DNA of 64,000 bases from positions 264,280 through 328,279 of the forward strand of contig NMRA01000243.1 in the NCBI GenBank assembly GCA_002633005.1. Direction: 5' to 3'. Position 1 is the first letter of the stretch. The number at the start of each line of letters is the position of its first letter. The DNA is from Phoronis australis (lineage: Eukaryota; Phoronida; Phoronidae). Positions 34,901 through 43,900 of the stretch are shown one piece after another. The notes under the pieces were generated by a model, which was not told the DNA's origin, did no database searches, and worked only from the letters and a program-made list of their open reading frames with translations. The position numbers and the translations under genes are program-made.

Positions 34901-36800
34901 TGCGAAGAAAAATCTACCTCAAATTATGTGCTCTCATTGAGAATACACGGCAATATCTCGCGATATTTTGCTTTTCTAGCGAGACAATAGCGTTACTGAA
35001 CTCTACCAATAGTCCATTCCGGACTTACTCGTGATTCATTCGTAAGCCTGACGCTAAGTAACATAGCAACTGAGGTTGTTCTACCAAAGAGGAAGAGAAG
35101 TGGACACCTCACAACCATCCCTTACTTTCACATTGATTCCCCTCTGTAACTCTTACAGCTTTTGTAAAAACATTTCTCATATACTGCACTGGTGTTAGGG
35201 GTTCGAATTAAATGGTAGCACTGACGCAAACCATGTCTTACAGACTGTACTTTAGTGCTTATAGGATTTTTCTATTTAGTCTAAGAAGTTGTTAGAATAG
35301 GATTAGTTGACTTTGTCAAAATGATAACATAAAAAAACAAACAAACGGTGTTTTATGCATTCTCTATAACCGGGCTTTTTACAATATGAAAATGAACGAC
35401 GAAACAGGGTAGTCAGCTCTGTTAGCTTCCATAACTAATCATTGTCAGAAAACTAATAATGCTTTAGATGGCACCAAGCTGGCTTTTGTTCTGTACTGAC
35501 GCATAATTGTTGGCTAGTTTTTTCCGCGCTTGACCAAAGCCATACTGCGTGCGTAGTGTGTGCGATCTCTTGCGCACATCTCACAGCACATGTCCTTGCT
35601 GATACTCTTAATATGGCTACTGGCAAGGTTAGCGAATTGCTTGAAGCTGATTCTACCATTATTGGGCTGTGTTTGGGGAGGCAGTGTCGTATGCGGCAAG
35701 CATCATATTCGCCGTCGAACCAGGATGTTGACAGCTTCTGTTCTCATTCGAATTTTCAATTGTCTTGTATATTTCATGCCGTTCTGAGGCTTTGTGTTGT
35801 TTACTAGTTGGCCTTATTCGTTGTTTGACAGAAATTTGCATGGTGCGGCTATCTTTGACAAGTTCAAACATTCTATGCTTTACAGGGACAACTCTGACGC
35901 CTTGCCGGAATCTTCAACTTGTTCCAACACACTGTTTCTTCCCAATTACTCCAGGTGGGTAAATTTACTCTTCCTAAAAACGGGGATACCAGGGGTGCGT
36001 TCCGTACAACTAAGGCACTCCCCAAGCACTTGGTTTGAAAAATCTTCGTTTCATAAGCGTTACATAAAATAATGTTGTGTATTGTCGAGAGCTGGAAAGA
36101 CTAACACCTGTGTAAATTCATGCCGACCGACGTGTCCAGGTATTTGCACAAGATCGGTATAACCTTCTTAGGAACAGCTAGAAGTCACCTGTGTAATGAA
36201 TTTTGTGAGGCTGGGGTCGTAATACAGATGGGTGCGATCGTCTTGCCAACAAAATGCTATGTGACTTTTTACCTCGGTAACCGTTAACGATTGTTCGCTG
36301 TAGTGAACTAGAAACTGCTTAAATAGAAGTTGGGGCAGTGCAAATGAAGGGTGTTTGTTCTGTACTGCTTTTGAAATGATGTAAATCCCCCTTGAATTTG
36401 AAAGTGTCCGGAAATACGCGCTAGTTGCTGCTGAGTTGTTTAGCCATGCCGATACAAAATAAAATGGGACTTAGGGAAAGCAATTATGTCCATTCGTAGG
36501 GTTAGGATAGAATCCCAACTCTACTGGGCGCTTATGTTTTTTATTTAACGCTCTATCTCTAAAAATCATTCACTCAAAAAGATTCGCTTGGCAACGGGCG
36601 CCGGGCCATGCCAGTTTGTACATCCTCTTAAACATTAGATCCGTTGCAGGATAATTGGCGGACTTTCCTGTCGTTTTCTATACTTTAAGTATGTACCGGT
36701 TTCGTCTTATTTCAGTCCTAAAGTGGCCGAAGAAAAGCTTCGCTACGCCGCTTACAACTGTGTAGCCATCGACACTGACATGAATCCGTGGGACGAATAG
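7916..36800 (+). CDS. HECTD3, HECT-type E3 ubiquitin ligase, 17 coding exons
   Basis: HECTD3 transfers ubiquitin from E2 to substrate through a catalytic cysteine. Exons with matching phases are 7916-8194, 10247-10431, 11735-11963, 13619-13734, 14338-14451, 15048-15136, 15629-15876, 17104-17180, 18233-18394, 21923-22091, 22690-22812, 23382-23471, 24745-24948, 32333-32462, 34196-34349, 35886-35954 and 36716-36800. They give 840 aa, close to the vertebrate protein (about 860). Residues about 150-345 form the DOC/APC10-like domain ([13 protein letters not shown]). The HECT domain starts near 495 ([35 protein letters not shown]). The catalytic Cys is about residue 802 in [14 protein letters not shown]. 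The protein ends [15 protein letters not shown]. All introns are GT-AG except intron 6, which has a GC donor. Intron 13 (24949-32332) hosts an antisense gene. Exons 7-9 also occur as second copies at 18889-21179, which I treat as the other haplotype and leave out. Confidence 0.95.
8805..9010 (+). repeat. Dispersed repeat in HECTD3 intron 1
   Basis: About 200 bp that is recognisably related to 28840-29060: both contain a 'gccggaa..cttttc..cgaattatg' stretch, 'taccttttgc..ca..gac..ac' and a 'ttcgagcagtcc' word near the end. It is non-coding. No clear termini were found, so the class is unknown. Confidence 0.5.
9265..9458. repeat. MITE with CATGCGCGCACCCAG-type termini, copy 2
   Basis: The left end is catacgcacacccag and the right end ctgggtgcgcccatg. 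Both ends sit in the word tgcactccat, which is consistent with a target-site duplication of about 8-10 bp. The interior resembles the copies at 2788-3052 and 36953-37219. It lies in HECTD3 intron 1. Confidence 0.7.
10556..10965 (+). repeat. Dispersed 'gtagaaagtctgt' repeat, copy in intron 2
   Basis: This AT-rich stretch of HECTD3 intron 2 shares several long words, in the same order, with 46252-46460 and 61345-61720 (aaagtagaaagtctgt, ctgttacagtttt, cttcatgcaa). It is non-coding and diverged. It is probably the relic of one dispersed element family. Confidence 0.5.
10979..11100 (+). repeat. GGCGGATCCAGGATTTTG family repeat, copy 1
   Basis: It starts gggcggatccaggattttg, contains 'gtgttagccaggattttg' and 'ccgtcagacattc', and fades into a 'tagggccattttc' end. 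The same order of words occurs at 52993-53171 and, reversed, at 44692-44820. It is about 120-180 bp and non-coding, and it lies in HECTD3 intron 2. Confidence 0.65.
11230..11571. repeat. MITE-like element with TTCTCACCAGG termini
   Basis: The left end reads ttctcaccaggctttttgaaca and the right end is a near reverse complement, ending ...aatcctggtgagaa, about 340 bp apart. A further ttctcaccagg word sits just before the GGCGGATCC repeat at 10979, so part of another copy may be present. It lies in HECTD3 intron 2, about 160 bases before exon 3. Confidence 0.6.
12105..12960 (+). repeat. Degenerate 'cctagtggcaattt' array in HECTD3 intron 3
   Basis: Several loosely repeated units of roughly 150-250 bp alternate a 'ttgatgtttgtgaaattt'-like half with a 'tgctcctagtggc'-like half. 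The same kind of unit, much better preserved, forms the arrays at 33040-33420 and 59858-60960. It is non-coding in all frames beyond short spans. Confidence 0.5.
15137..15138 (+). other. GC 5' splice site of HECTD3 intron 6
   Basis: Exon 6 must end at 15136 (…tgc aaa g) to join in phase 1 with exon 7 at 15629 (at gaa ggc) and restore the conserved CK-DEGID reading. The intron therefore begins GC (aaag|gctagt). The nearest downstream GT (15140-15141) would add an in-frame stop. The acceptor is a normal TTTCTCAG. Confidence 0.75.
15149..15264. repeat. Foldback element beside the GC donor
   Basis: Two arms of about 50 bp are imperfect reverse complements (left: gttgggtaatagtcac ... ggggtcccgcattttgg; right: ccgggacccctgtgactatt ...) with a short loop containing 'cttcactgaataac'. 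The element lies 12 bases past the donor of intron 6. The loop and inner arms match the element at 56497-56584. Confidence 0.7.
17565..17971 (+). repeat. About 400-bp insertion present in only one haplotype copy
   Basis: The flanking sequence aligns between the two copies of the HECTD3 intron 8 region (…tatagtgacgtaa and gtttaaccagggtgaa), but copy 2 joins these words directly near 20752-20765. Copy 1 has about 400 extra bases. The insert is non-coding. A short 'ttta' is found at both edges, so a small mobile element is possible. Confidence 0.5.
18485..18887 (+). other. Sequence unique to the end of haplotype copy 1
   Basis: Up to about 18484 the copies of the HECTD3 exon 9 flank are parallel. 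From tacggtaaagtcgcg on, this copy departs until the N at 18888. The piece contains several 'tgtccgaat'-type words in both orientations, which suggests an inserted repeat. It has no coding potential that I can support. Confidence 0.4.
18889..21271 (+). repeat. Second copy of the HECTD3 exon 7-9 region (alternative haplotype)
   Basis: Directly after the N, the sequence repeats 15667 onward. It holds the last 210 bases of exon 7 (18889-19098), all of exon 8 (20302-20378) and all of exon 9 (21018-21179), each with intact splice sites and the same encoded residues as copy 1. Introns differ by single bases, small indels and the absence of the 400-bp insert. Exon 7 lacks its first 38 bases and its acceptor here, so this copy cannot splice as a real tandem exon set. 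An assembly artefact from heterozygosity is the simplest reading. Confidence 0.85.
22825..22892. repeat. 68-bp near-perfect palindrome after HECTD3 exon 11
   Basis: Arms of about 33 bp (attttataaagttttg … tagctattcatttt) are reverse complements with one or two mismatches and almost no loop. It begins 12 bases past the exon 11 donor (exon end 22812). In RNA it would form a long hairpin close to the 5' splice site. Confidence 0.8.
24586..24731 (+). repeat. ATT/TTA-rich simple sequence before HECTD3 exon 13
   Basis: This is an impure trinucleotide tract of repeated tta/att with interspersed 'atcatc', ending just before the acceptor tgcttcttcag of exon 13. It is probably variable in length between alleles. 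It creates an artificial run of Leu/Ile codons in frame with exon 13, which should not be taken as protein. Confidence 0.75.
25455..25620 (+). repeat. Dispersed repeat in HECTD3 intron 13, copy 1
   Basis: The stretch from accaatcgcaagc through ttctgattggtca matches, as reverse complement, the segment at about 40750-40925 in the otopetrin region. Shared words include 'cgcccccttg', 'aagttttacc' and 'ttggaaacaaaggtgtgtca'. It is non-coding, and the class is unknown. Confidence 0.55.
26833..29770 (-). CDS. GT31 galactosyltransferase-like protein, type I topology, nested gene
   Basis: Two exons: 29770-29650 (40 codons plus one base) and 27944-26833, joined by a phase-1 intron with donor g|gtgagc and acceptor ttattttccag, giving 410 aa. 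Exon 1 encodes a signal peptide ([20 protein letters not shown]). Exon 2 holds a GT31 domain: [10 protein letters not shown] (114-123), [25 protein letters not shown] (251-257) and PDDAWIG (282-288, the usual EDVYVG position). The Asp triad that normally coordinates the metal and nucleotide sugar (DDDV) reads SDEV (194-197), so the DxD pattern is lost. A hydrophobic segment, [19 protein letters not shown] (366-384), precedes a basic tail of 26 residues, which predicts lumenal/extracellular domain and cytosolic C-terminus. Known GT31 enzymes are type II Golgi proteins with an N-terminal anchor. The gene lies antisense within HECTD3 intron 13. The family call is secure; exon 1 rests on splice phase, signals and signal peptide only. 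Activity and substrate are unknown. Confidence 0.8.
28136..28357 (+). repeat. tRNA-derived SINE-like element, copy 1
   Basis: An A-box-like tggcttagtgg (28140-28150) and a B-box-like ggttggagtct (28184-28194) are spaced as in tRNA genes. They are followed by a body with 'ctcctcagctcggttttaac' and an end hairpin gtctggtata-aca-tataccagac. There is no clean cloverleaf, so this is a SINE and not a tRNA gene. It lies in the intron of the nested GT31 gene. An inverted copy is at 31273-31441. Confidence 0.65.
28600..29060. repeat. Inverted-arm repeat in the GT31 intron
   Basis: The stretch 28610-28720 (gcgcaaaaggtat … gcataatttgctgaaaa) is an imperfect reverse complement of 28875-28955 (cgaattatgcctcg … accttttgcgcata). 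The right arm continues to 29060 and matches the repeat at 8805-9010. The arrangement suggests two copies inserted head to head or a foldback element. Confidence 0.55.
28753..28796 (+). repeat. 44-bp direct repeat, left member
   Basis: The word beginning atgtagtgtattggggacg and ending gacgcctgtggt recurs with one mismatch at 29533-29576. Between the two members lie the right arm of the foldback repeat and the N gap at 29224-29237. It may mark a second small haplotype overlap or the ends of an element. Confidence 0.6.
29533..29576 (+). repeat. 44-bp direct repeat, right member
   Basis: Matches 28753-28796 with one substitution (gatcagaag versus gatcagaaa). It sits about 75 bases from the donor end of GT31 exon 1 (29650). 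Confidence 0.6.
31273..31441 (-). repeat. SINE-like element, inverted and 5'-decayed copy
   Basis: On the minus strand this matches the body and end hairpin of 28136-28357 (ctcctcagctcggtttta, aagcataaaaat, tgcgcacgtctgg). The A-box end is decayed. The two copies are in opposite orientation on either side of exon 1 of the nested GT31 gene. Confidence 0.6.
33040..33420 (+). repeat. 'ctagtggcaattttag' repeat in HECTD3 intron 14
   Basis: It begins tttatgcgcccacgtattta, contains 'gggcgtccggcatccg', 'ctccctagtggcaatttt' and 'cttaacggattttcctgaaa', and so matches the start of the array at 59858-60960 unit for unit. It is non-coding. Confidence 0.6.
34900..35005. repeat. Partial copy of the 'aatatctcgcg' palindromic element
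   Basis: Contains 'acggcaatatctcgcgatat', 'ttgcttttctagcg' and 'cgttactgaac', the same word order as the right half of the element at 51512-51650. It lies in HECTD3 intron 15. Confidence 0.45.
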
Positions 36801-37970
36801 TCTTCAGTCCACAGCCACTTCGCAGTTTCGTTACTAGGAGTAACAACGACCTTTCGACTGTAGTCTGGGGTTTCAGAGCTGTTGAAGTTAATTCATTGTA
36901 AATGTAATCGTGCATCAGATTTATGAAGTAACCTTTTGATGAAGAACCAGTGCATTCGCGCACCCAGGGGGGTAGGGGCTCGTCGGGGGCTCGAAGGAGC
37001 CCCTTCTTTGGCAAAGTGGGCATAAAGGTCTGCCTCTGAGATACTAAAACTCCGATAAAAGTAGAAAACGAAACAAAAGTCTAGTGAAAAGGCAGGAACT
37101 ACTTAAATTCGGCGAATGCACAATTTACAGCTGTGAACGTGCCCCGTTTCTTTTTTTAGTAAAAGGTCCACATTCTCAAAAATGCAAGCCCACCACTTTT
37201 TAGGCTGGGTACGCGCATGCAAGGTGATTTAAACATTGCACACTACCCAGTTACTTCCGTTCTATTAAGATCACCAGCTTGTAAGCATGTCCAAAGGCTA
37301 ATGCGATTTTATTAGGAAGAAATGAACTACCGGTACTCCAAGCTCCATTCAATAGTCAGAACATTTGTGGCTGCTGAGTTTGCTTTAATTGTTGCTCCCT
37401 ATGAGTTGAATTCGTCCGTAAGCAGCGATCTTCTGTATACCTGTATGAGTTGTTCAATAATAATGGTCCTTCTCCACGTGTCATGTACGTTATTGTTGTC
37501 GGTTCAAAGTTTTTGCAAATATGATCAAGAGAGTTTCCACTGTGCTGGAGGTTGGGTCTTGTGGTCCTAACATCAGCAAGCTGACGCCACGAAGGAAGTC
37601 ACTACTCACGAGCTCCAGTCTTGCAAATAACTAGAGTTTGTACATTAAGTGTGACGTGTGTTTATCTCAACTGGAGACTTACGCCTTTAATCGGAAACCA
37701 GCATTGTTATTATTCCCCATCTCGCACCTTCTTACTATCGAAGTATGGCGTACTCAATGGCTGCACTTGATTGACATCGTCGATTTGGCCGGGTCAGTCG
37801 GCTAAGACAACCTGATTGGTTCTTGATGACGACTTTCGACTTAGAGATGTCTTATCCGATGGAACCGGCGAAGTCAATCAAATGTAGCCATTGTTCCCTC
37901 AGCCGTTTTCTCAAGCACATTGTGTAGTACCTACGCGTGCCTCACGATAAACGATTCTGCTGAAGTTGGT
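36801..37970. other. Convergent intergenic space HECTD3 / otopetrin
   Basis: About 1.17 kb separates the HECTD3 stop (36800, plus) and the otopetrin stop (37971, minus), so the two 3' ends face each other. The stretch contains the third copy of the CATGCGCGCACCCAG element and no other supported feature. I found no convincing AATAAA close to either stop codon. Confidence 0.6.
36953..37219. repeat. MITE with CATGCGCGCACCCAG-type termini, copy 3
   Basis: The left end is cattcgcgcacccag and the right end ctgggtacgcgcatg. The interior is in the opposite orientation to the copy at 2788-3052 (for example 'ttagtaaaaggtccac' here against 'ccttttactaag' there). Length is about 267 bp, non-coding. Confidence 0.7.
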
Positions 37971-40900
37971 TCATGTAGTAAACACCCCATGTCCATGATT
38001 CGGGTTATTGGGGTCGTGGAACTCGTACGCCTCCAACCAAATGTCTGCCAGTAGGACTGAGGAGTGAAAGCGGTAAAAGATCGTCATGGGACTGAACACG
38101 TGTGCGATGATCACCCAAGCCTCGCGCCCGTAGAATTCCGTGAACTTCGATTTGCCGTGGGTTTTCACGCCGAACGTCATGACTATCCATATACTTACGT
38201 TGCAGACAAGGATGAACATAATGATGAAACGGCCCGGTTTCACGGTTGCTAAATGCACGTTATGAACGCGTCTCTTGAGGCTGTCGAGTATGAAGGCTGT
38301 TTGAAGCGTGCTTTGGAACAACGACATGACCGACTTCGCGAGCGGCAGGGCGTATATGTGCTGGCTGGTAAGACCATTAACGGACGCTATGAACACAAGT
38401 GTCTGGAAGGCATAGTTCCCTGACAATGTGACGACCAGCAGCAGAATGTCAAGGAATCCGTGGTGAATATCGATCACGGACGACAGCTTCTGCATCGTGT
38501 TTAACCCCGCAATGGTTGCCACGATGCAGACGCCTAGTAGAATCTGCTGAGTAAGCGAATAAATGGTGTCCGACCCTTCGGAGCCCTGGTTAATCACTGC
38601 GGCGATGACGGCTATGATTGTGGCCACCAGAGGCAAAGCGCAGGCGAGAGCGCCCCTGTCGCTCTGTGGACACAGCGAGTCTTCCATGTATTTTTTCAGG
38701 TTGAGTTTTGTCTCGGAGCTCATAGAGTCGTGTATGTCAATGCCGGACTTTTTCTTTGCCAAATAGGCCGAGTGCGTCTGCCTTCCTATGTTGCAGTAGA
38801 TGGAATAGGAAACTACAGCGCCGCACATGCTGTATTCAATCATGCAGGGTGTCAAATAAGGCGATAGGGCGTTCACCAGGTCCAGTTCGCCCCCATGACC
38901 TAAAAAAACAATGGAGCCTCGAGAGAGGTCGCTGGAGGGAGGCAGAGGAAGGAGATTGTTGGTTAGTTCATTTAAAAGGATACCAAACTCGTTTTTGGCC
39001 TATTAACAGATATTATAAGGCGATTTCCCGTCCAATTCAATGAAACGAAATTATATAATGCCCTGTAACCCTCGACAACCCTCAAAAGTTTGGAGGAAAA
39101 TTTGATAGTCAGTTCAGTAAACGGGCAAGCGTGACGTAGGCTTTTAGCGAATTACACTACAACTGTGGGGAAAGACCACCCACCATGAACCATGATATTC
39201 AATCTGTATCGCACGGAATATTGGTTGATTCCCGCTTTTATCTTTCAAGATTGACACCAACGGTGCATAAGCCAGTGGCGGATCTAGGATATCACAAGGG
39301 GGGGCCCAACTTTTTGTCCGGCTGTAAGCATTTGCGCAAACTGAACCACGATTGTAGATGCGCAAAGAACCGAATGGGGGGNNNNNNNNATCACTCAGAA
39401 ACTCGCAATACTCTCTTTGTCAAACCTTATCTTAAGACGATTTCCAAAGCAATCCCGTCATTATTGCCAACACGAAAAACGGATTTGGTCTTTTGGGCAT
39501 TTGAAGACTATTTTAAATACGATAAATTTGTTAAGAATTGATGGCACAAAATATAAAACGTATAGCATTGCGAAAAGAAGTAGGTTTCGCGCGCAAACGC
39601 TGTGGACCATAAACAAGTAGGTCTTTTAGTATGAGAATAGTAGTTAAATCGTGGTGGTGTAGTGGTAACGCACGCGCTCTCCAGTCGCCAGGTCGTGAGT
39701 TCGAGACTTTCGTACGTTCAGTTTTTCCTGTTTGACACGTTCTCCGTGTTTTTTTTTTGTTTTCTTTTTTCCTTTTTTTCTTGGATAATACTTCAGGAAT
39801 CAAGGAAAATACTTGATTTTTAGAGGTAAAAACAGAAAAATTTCCTGAGCGGGAGGGGGGCAAACCCCCCTCCAAACCTCCCCCCATTCGGTGCTATGCG
39901 CATCTACAATCGTGGTTCGGTTTGCGCAAATGCTTACAGCCGGACAAAATGTTGGGCCCCCCCTTGTGATATCCTAGATCCGCCACTGCGTAAACACGTA
40001 TCGTCACAATTAGTTTAATGGACACATCACTGAAGGTGTTTATTGGTGGTCATTGATGATGATAACATTGTTAGTTTACTTAAAATCTATACCTGCTGAC
40101 ATGGCAGAAACCAAGTGTTCCGCCTCTCCACCTGACGTGGCATTTGTACCCAAGGACGAGTACTTATAGTCTTCCTCCGTCTCGTGCACCATCGTCGTCA
40201 GCCACATGAATAGGTTAGTGGCTATCAGGTGTGAGAACCCTGCTTTGATAAATGCCTGGTTTTCACGGATCACCGCCTGTGGAAGTAGAGAGAAACGCCA
40301 GTGCGCAGCATATCTTTTGTGGGAGACTTCATGCAGTGCTAAGTAATCGGTAGTCTACTTCCGACACTCACGGCAAATCACACAGCCTGGATCTAAGCTA
40401 TGTTCACACGGCTATTGTTGCCCAAGCGTAAGTTACTCTTGGAACAAGCTGATCGGGCGCAAGTTTGTACAGAAATTAACTTGGCGTAAGTTGGCATAGT
40501 CGTGTGACAACTAAGCCCACTTTTAGCGGTGAAATGGTGAATGTATTTCTTGTCGCCAGATGACGATAAGTTAGTTGGTGCCGACGGACAGCATTCTGCA
40601 TTCTCGTATTTAATGCATTGGTATGTGTCTTTGCAGTCATCACATGCCGTTAAAATTGTCACTGTTGTACTGTACGATGATGATTGTCGCAAAAATATTC
40701 AATGTCTAGAAATTGCGTTTCGTCTCTGTCAACTCTTCTCACCTTGCTCTCTAGAATTGACCAATCGCCAGGACTTTGAGTGACGTCTTAGAACGAATCA
40801 TTCTTGACACACCTTTGTTTCCAAGCCGTCATTTTACCCGACAAACAGCCCGTTGCCGAGTAAAACTTACTGTTTTTTAGTCGACATTACACAAGGGGGC

Positions 40901-43900
40901 GGAGCTTGCGATAGGTCAATTAGAAATTTGACCGAGCCAAAGACGCTTTGGTCCCTCATGGTGCTGAAGAGTTTTGTTCAGAGAGTTTCCTTTTAAAACT
41001 GCATTTCGTCAGTATTTGACAGCCAAAACAGGGAAAATTCAACCAAGCCGCTGTAAGCTCATGAAATCGGTCTCGTAGTATTCCTTTCCGTGACTGGATT
41101 GGATTCCCGTTGCCAAAACCATACAGAACCTCGGGTAGAAGTTTTACTTTAGAGCCTATTGGAGTTCCTGCTATTGCAATTTCGAGAATGGAGGATGCAC
41201 GCGTTGGCTGCGACTTGTAGTTGTCGGTTCGGCAACAATTGATCCGGTGAGTGTGGCAATGGAGTTTCAAATGGCTCTGAAGCCCTCCAGTTGGGAGTTC
41301 AACAGTTACAGCTTCGTAGGGGCGAAATCCTCATTTAAAGCGGTATTAAAGATGCTATGTCTCATTAAAACCGTGAATATTTAAATTTCTAGAAAGCGCC
41401 ACCTATTGACTTCCTGGACTGAGAACTGTGTGTACAAGTATAATCAGGGAAATAAACAATTTGTAAATAAATTGCGGATTTAATGAAAACGGCACAACTG
41501 ATACAATTAAAAAAGTGTGAATATACAAAAAACCTAGGAATTCCAAATATCACGCAATCGTAATTTGATAGTGAAATTAACATACTATAAAATCTGTGCC
41601 TTGTTTCACTAGCGTAACGATCAAATATTACCATATTCATTTACGTAAGAATTGTCTCGCAAAACCAGACTTTCGCGAGATTGTAATGATAACTGGTTCT
41701 CGGATGGTACCCGGCTCACTGGAGGACCCGGGGTTATTTGTAAACTAGTACTTCACTTGCATGTTCACAATTTAATGAGACTACGCATCTTTATACCGAT
41801 GCTTTCTGTTAAAAACTTTTGATTTAGCATGGGCGGCAGTGCTCCGCCGCCCATGGTCTATAAGCGGTGCACCACGGAGTAGCTTCCCCCCACTTTTTTC
41901 ACTGCTGCGCCGTCCATGTTTAGAGGACACTTACCGTTGTAAAGTTGGTGCATTATAATTATCTTGTTCAGTTAAGAATTGATCTTTGCGCTCAAGAAGA
42001 ACTGACCGTTCATAATTTCTTCATACCAAGGTCACCACGTGACCTGAAATTTTATAAGCTTCGACTAAAAAGAAAAAGATACAGCCTAAATCAAACTGCG
42101 TCCTGCACCCAAGACATTTGGCAGAACACCATGACAAAGAAGAGGGTGCCTTTCTCAACGTGGATCTTTTGGCAAGGGAGAAAACTTGGCTGCTATGAAA
42201 AATGCATGAAAAGATCACTTACGCGGTGGTAGCGGAAGATGAAGAGAGTGTGCAGAATAACGTACACAAACTGCACTACGCTAATCGTCGGCAGAAATAC
42301 CTGCTCGTAGGTCGGTTTCTTTATTTTGATGTATTGCGCTATGCGGATCACGTTGAACGACAGGGAGCCTAGAGCGAACACTGGAATAGAAGGATTGCAA
42401 AACGTTGTGATATCGACGAAACATGCAGAAAAACCTTCACGAGACAGCTACCCTAGCATTTGGGGTTTTGTTACCCCTACACCTGGGGGAGTCTAAGCTA
42501 GCTAGACTGCGACTAACCCCTCCTAATCGATTCACAAATTAATGCACGTGGCTTAGTCGCGATGCTGAAGAAAACCCATTTCTGTTATCGGCATCGATAT
42601 TGTGCGTAAGACTTCGAAATTTCGGGTTCGGGCGCGAATTTATAGCTTTGCCTAAGGGGTCTTCAAGTGCAAACTAGTATTCGGCAGTCATAACGTATAT
42701 TCCTAGTTCAAGTTATGGCCGCAAGGTGCTCACCCAGTGCTCCAGCCATTACATATCCAGTTATGCCTTCGATGTTACTATTGTAGTTGTTCTCATCGAG
42801 AGGAACTAACGCAGGTTCCGACGTCTTTTTTTGTAACGCTATGCTCGGCCTTGGCTGTAGAACGTTACTAGCGTTAATGTTGCCCATCGAGGGGCTGTGG
42901 GTTAGAATGCCCCCGTCCAGTTCTGTGTACTGTGTCTGAGGGAACATTCAAACTTACCAGTAAGAAAACATTCGAGCACGGAAATTTTCAGTCATTGCAA
43001 TGAATTGGTGCTGTTTGCATAAAATGGACGCTTTTCTCTTTCGAGTCATAGAAATTAGAATGCAGAGCCTTCTGTGTATGAACCTTTTTAGGATTTCGAT
43101 TTTTACTATTTTACTTGGCGAAATGACTCCGTCAAGTCTGTGCCCGGGATTTGTTCTGTGCTCGAGTACATTATAGTTTTTTGTGGATAACTGTCGTCCT
43201 GGTTTGCGCTTCACGACCCCAACGTTTATGCTGTAAGTTCTAGTCTGAACTCGAAATTTCTCGTGAAGAGAAAAACGGAACTTTTCTTGAGTTCGTACCA
43301 ATTAGAACGGAATATGTCAGAAATAACTCGAGTACAAAGATCAAACCCCAGGCCCATATGTTGTTCTGTCGTGAAAAATCCTTTTTTGTTTCTTCCTTTG
43401 ACGTCTTCTTTGAAATACGGTGGGGATCACATAACTTCACCAATTAATAAACATAAAATTTCCCACGTGACCAGAGTTCCCGCGACTCGTCACTGTCAAC
43501 ATCCCATCGAAGAGGACGAGAGGTCCCCAAAGATCTACGAAATCAAAAAGGTAATCCGGCAGACCAGTTTTAACTATTAATATCATTAAAATTTACACAC
43601 AACACGTAACTTTTAACAAAACCTCCGTAGCCTCTTGTATACAATTGGATGTAAAATGGCGTTGCCGAGACTATTTTGGCTTTTCGGAGATACAGCTCCA
43701 CTACACTTGTATAGCATTTTCATGGAACACGACATAAGTTTCTCGCAGCTACGCCCTGTCGTTCTCGAGTTATTCGATATTCAGAATGAATGGTCTTTTA
43801 TTGACTAACACTTTCTTGCCGCCTCATCGTGGGCCTGCAACACTATACGTGTCTTAAACAATGTCGTCATCATTCTATCCACGTACATTTTATGTACCAC

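Noticed and set aside
39652-39723. Working tRNA gene
   Set aside because: A and B boxes are present but no full cloverleaf or acceptor stem could be drawn, and the segment is part of a dispersed repeat.
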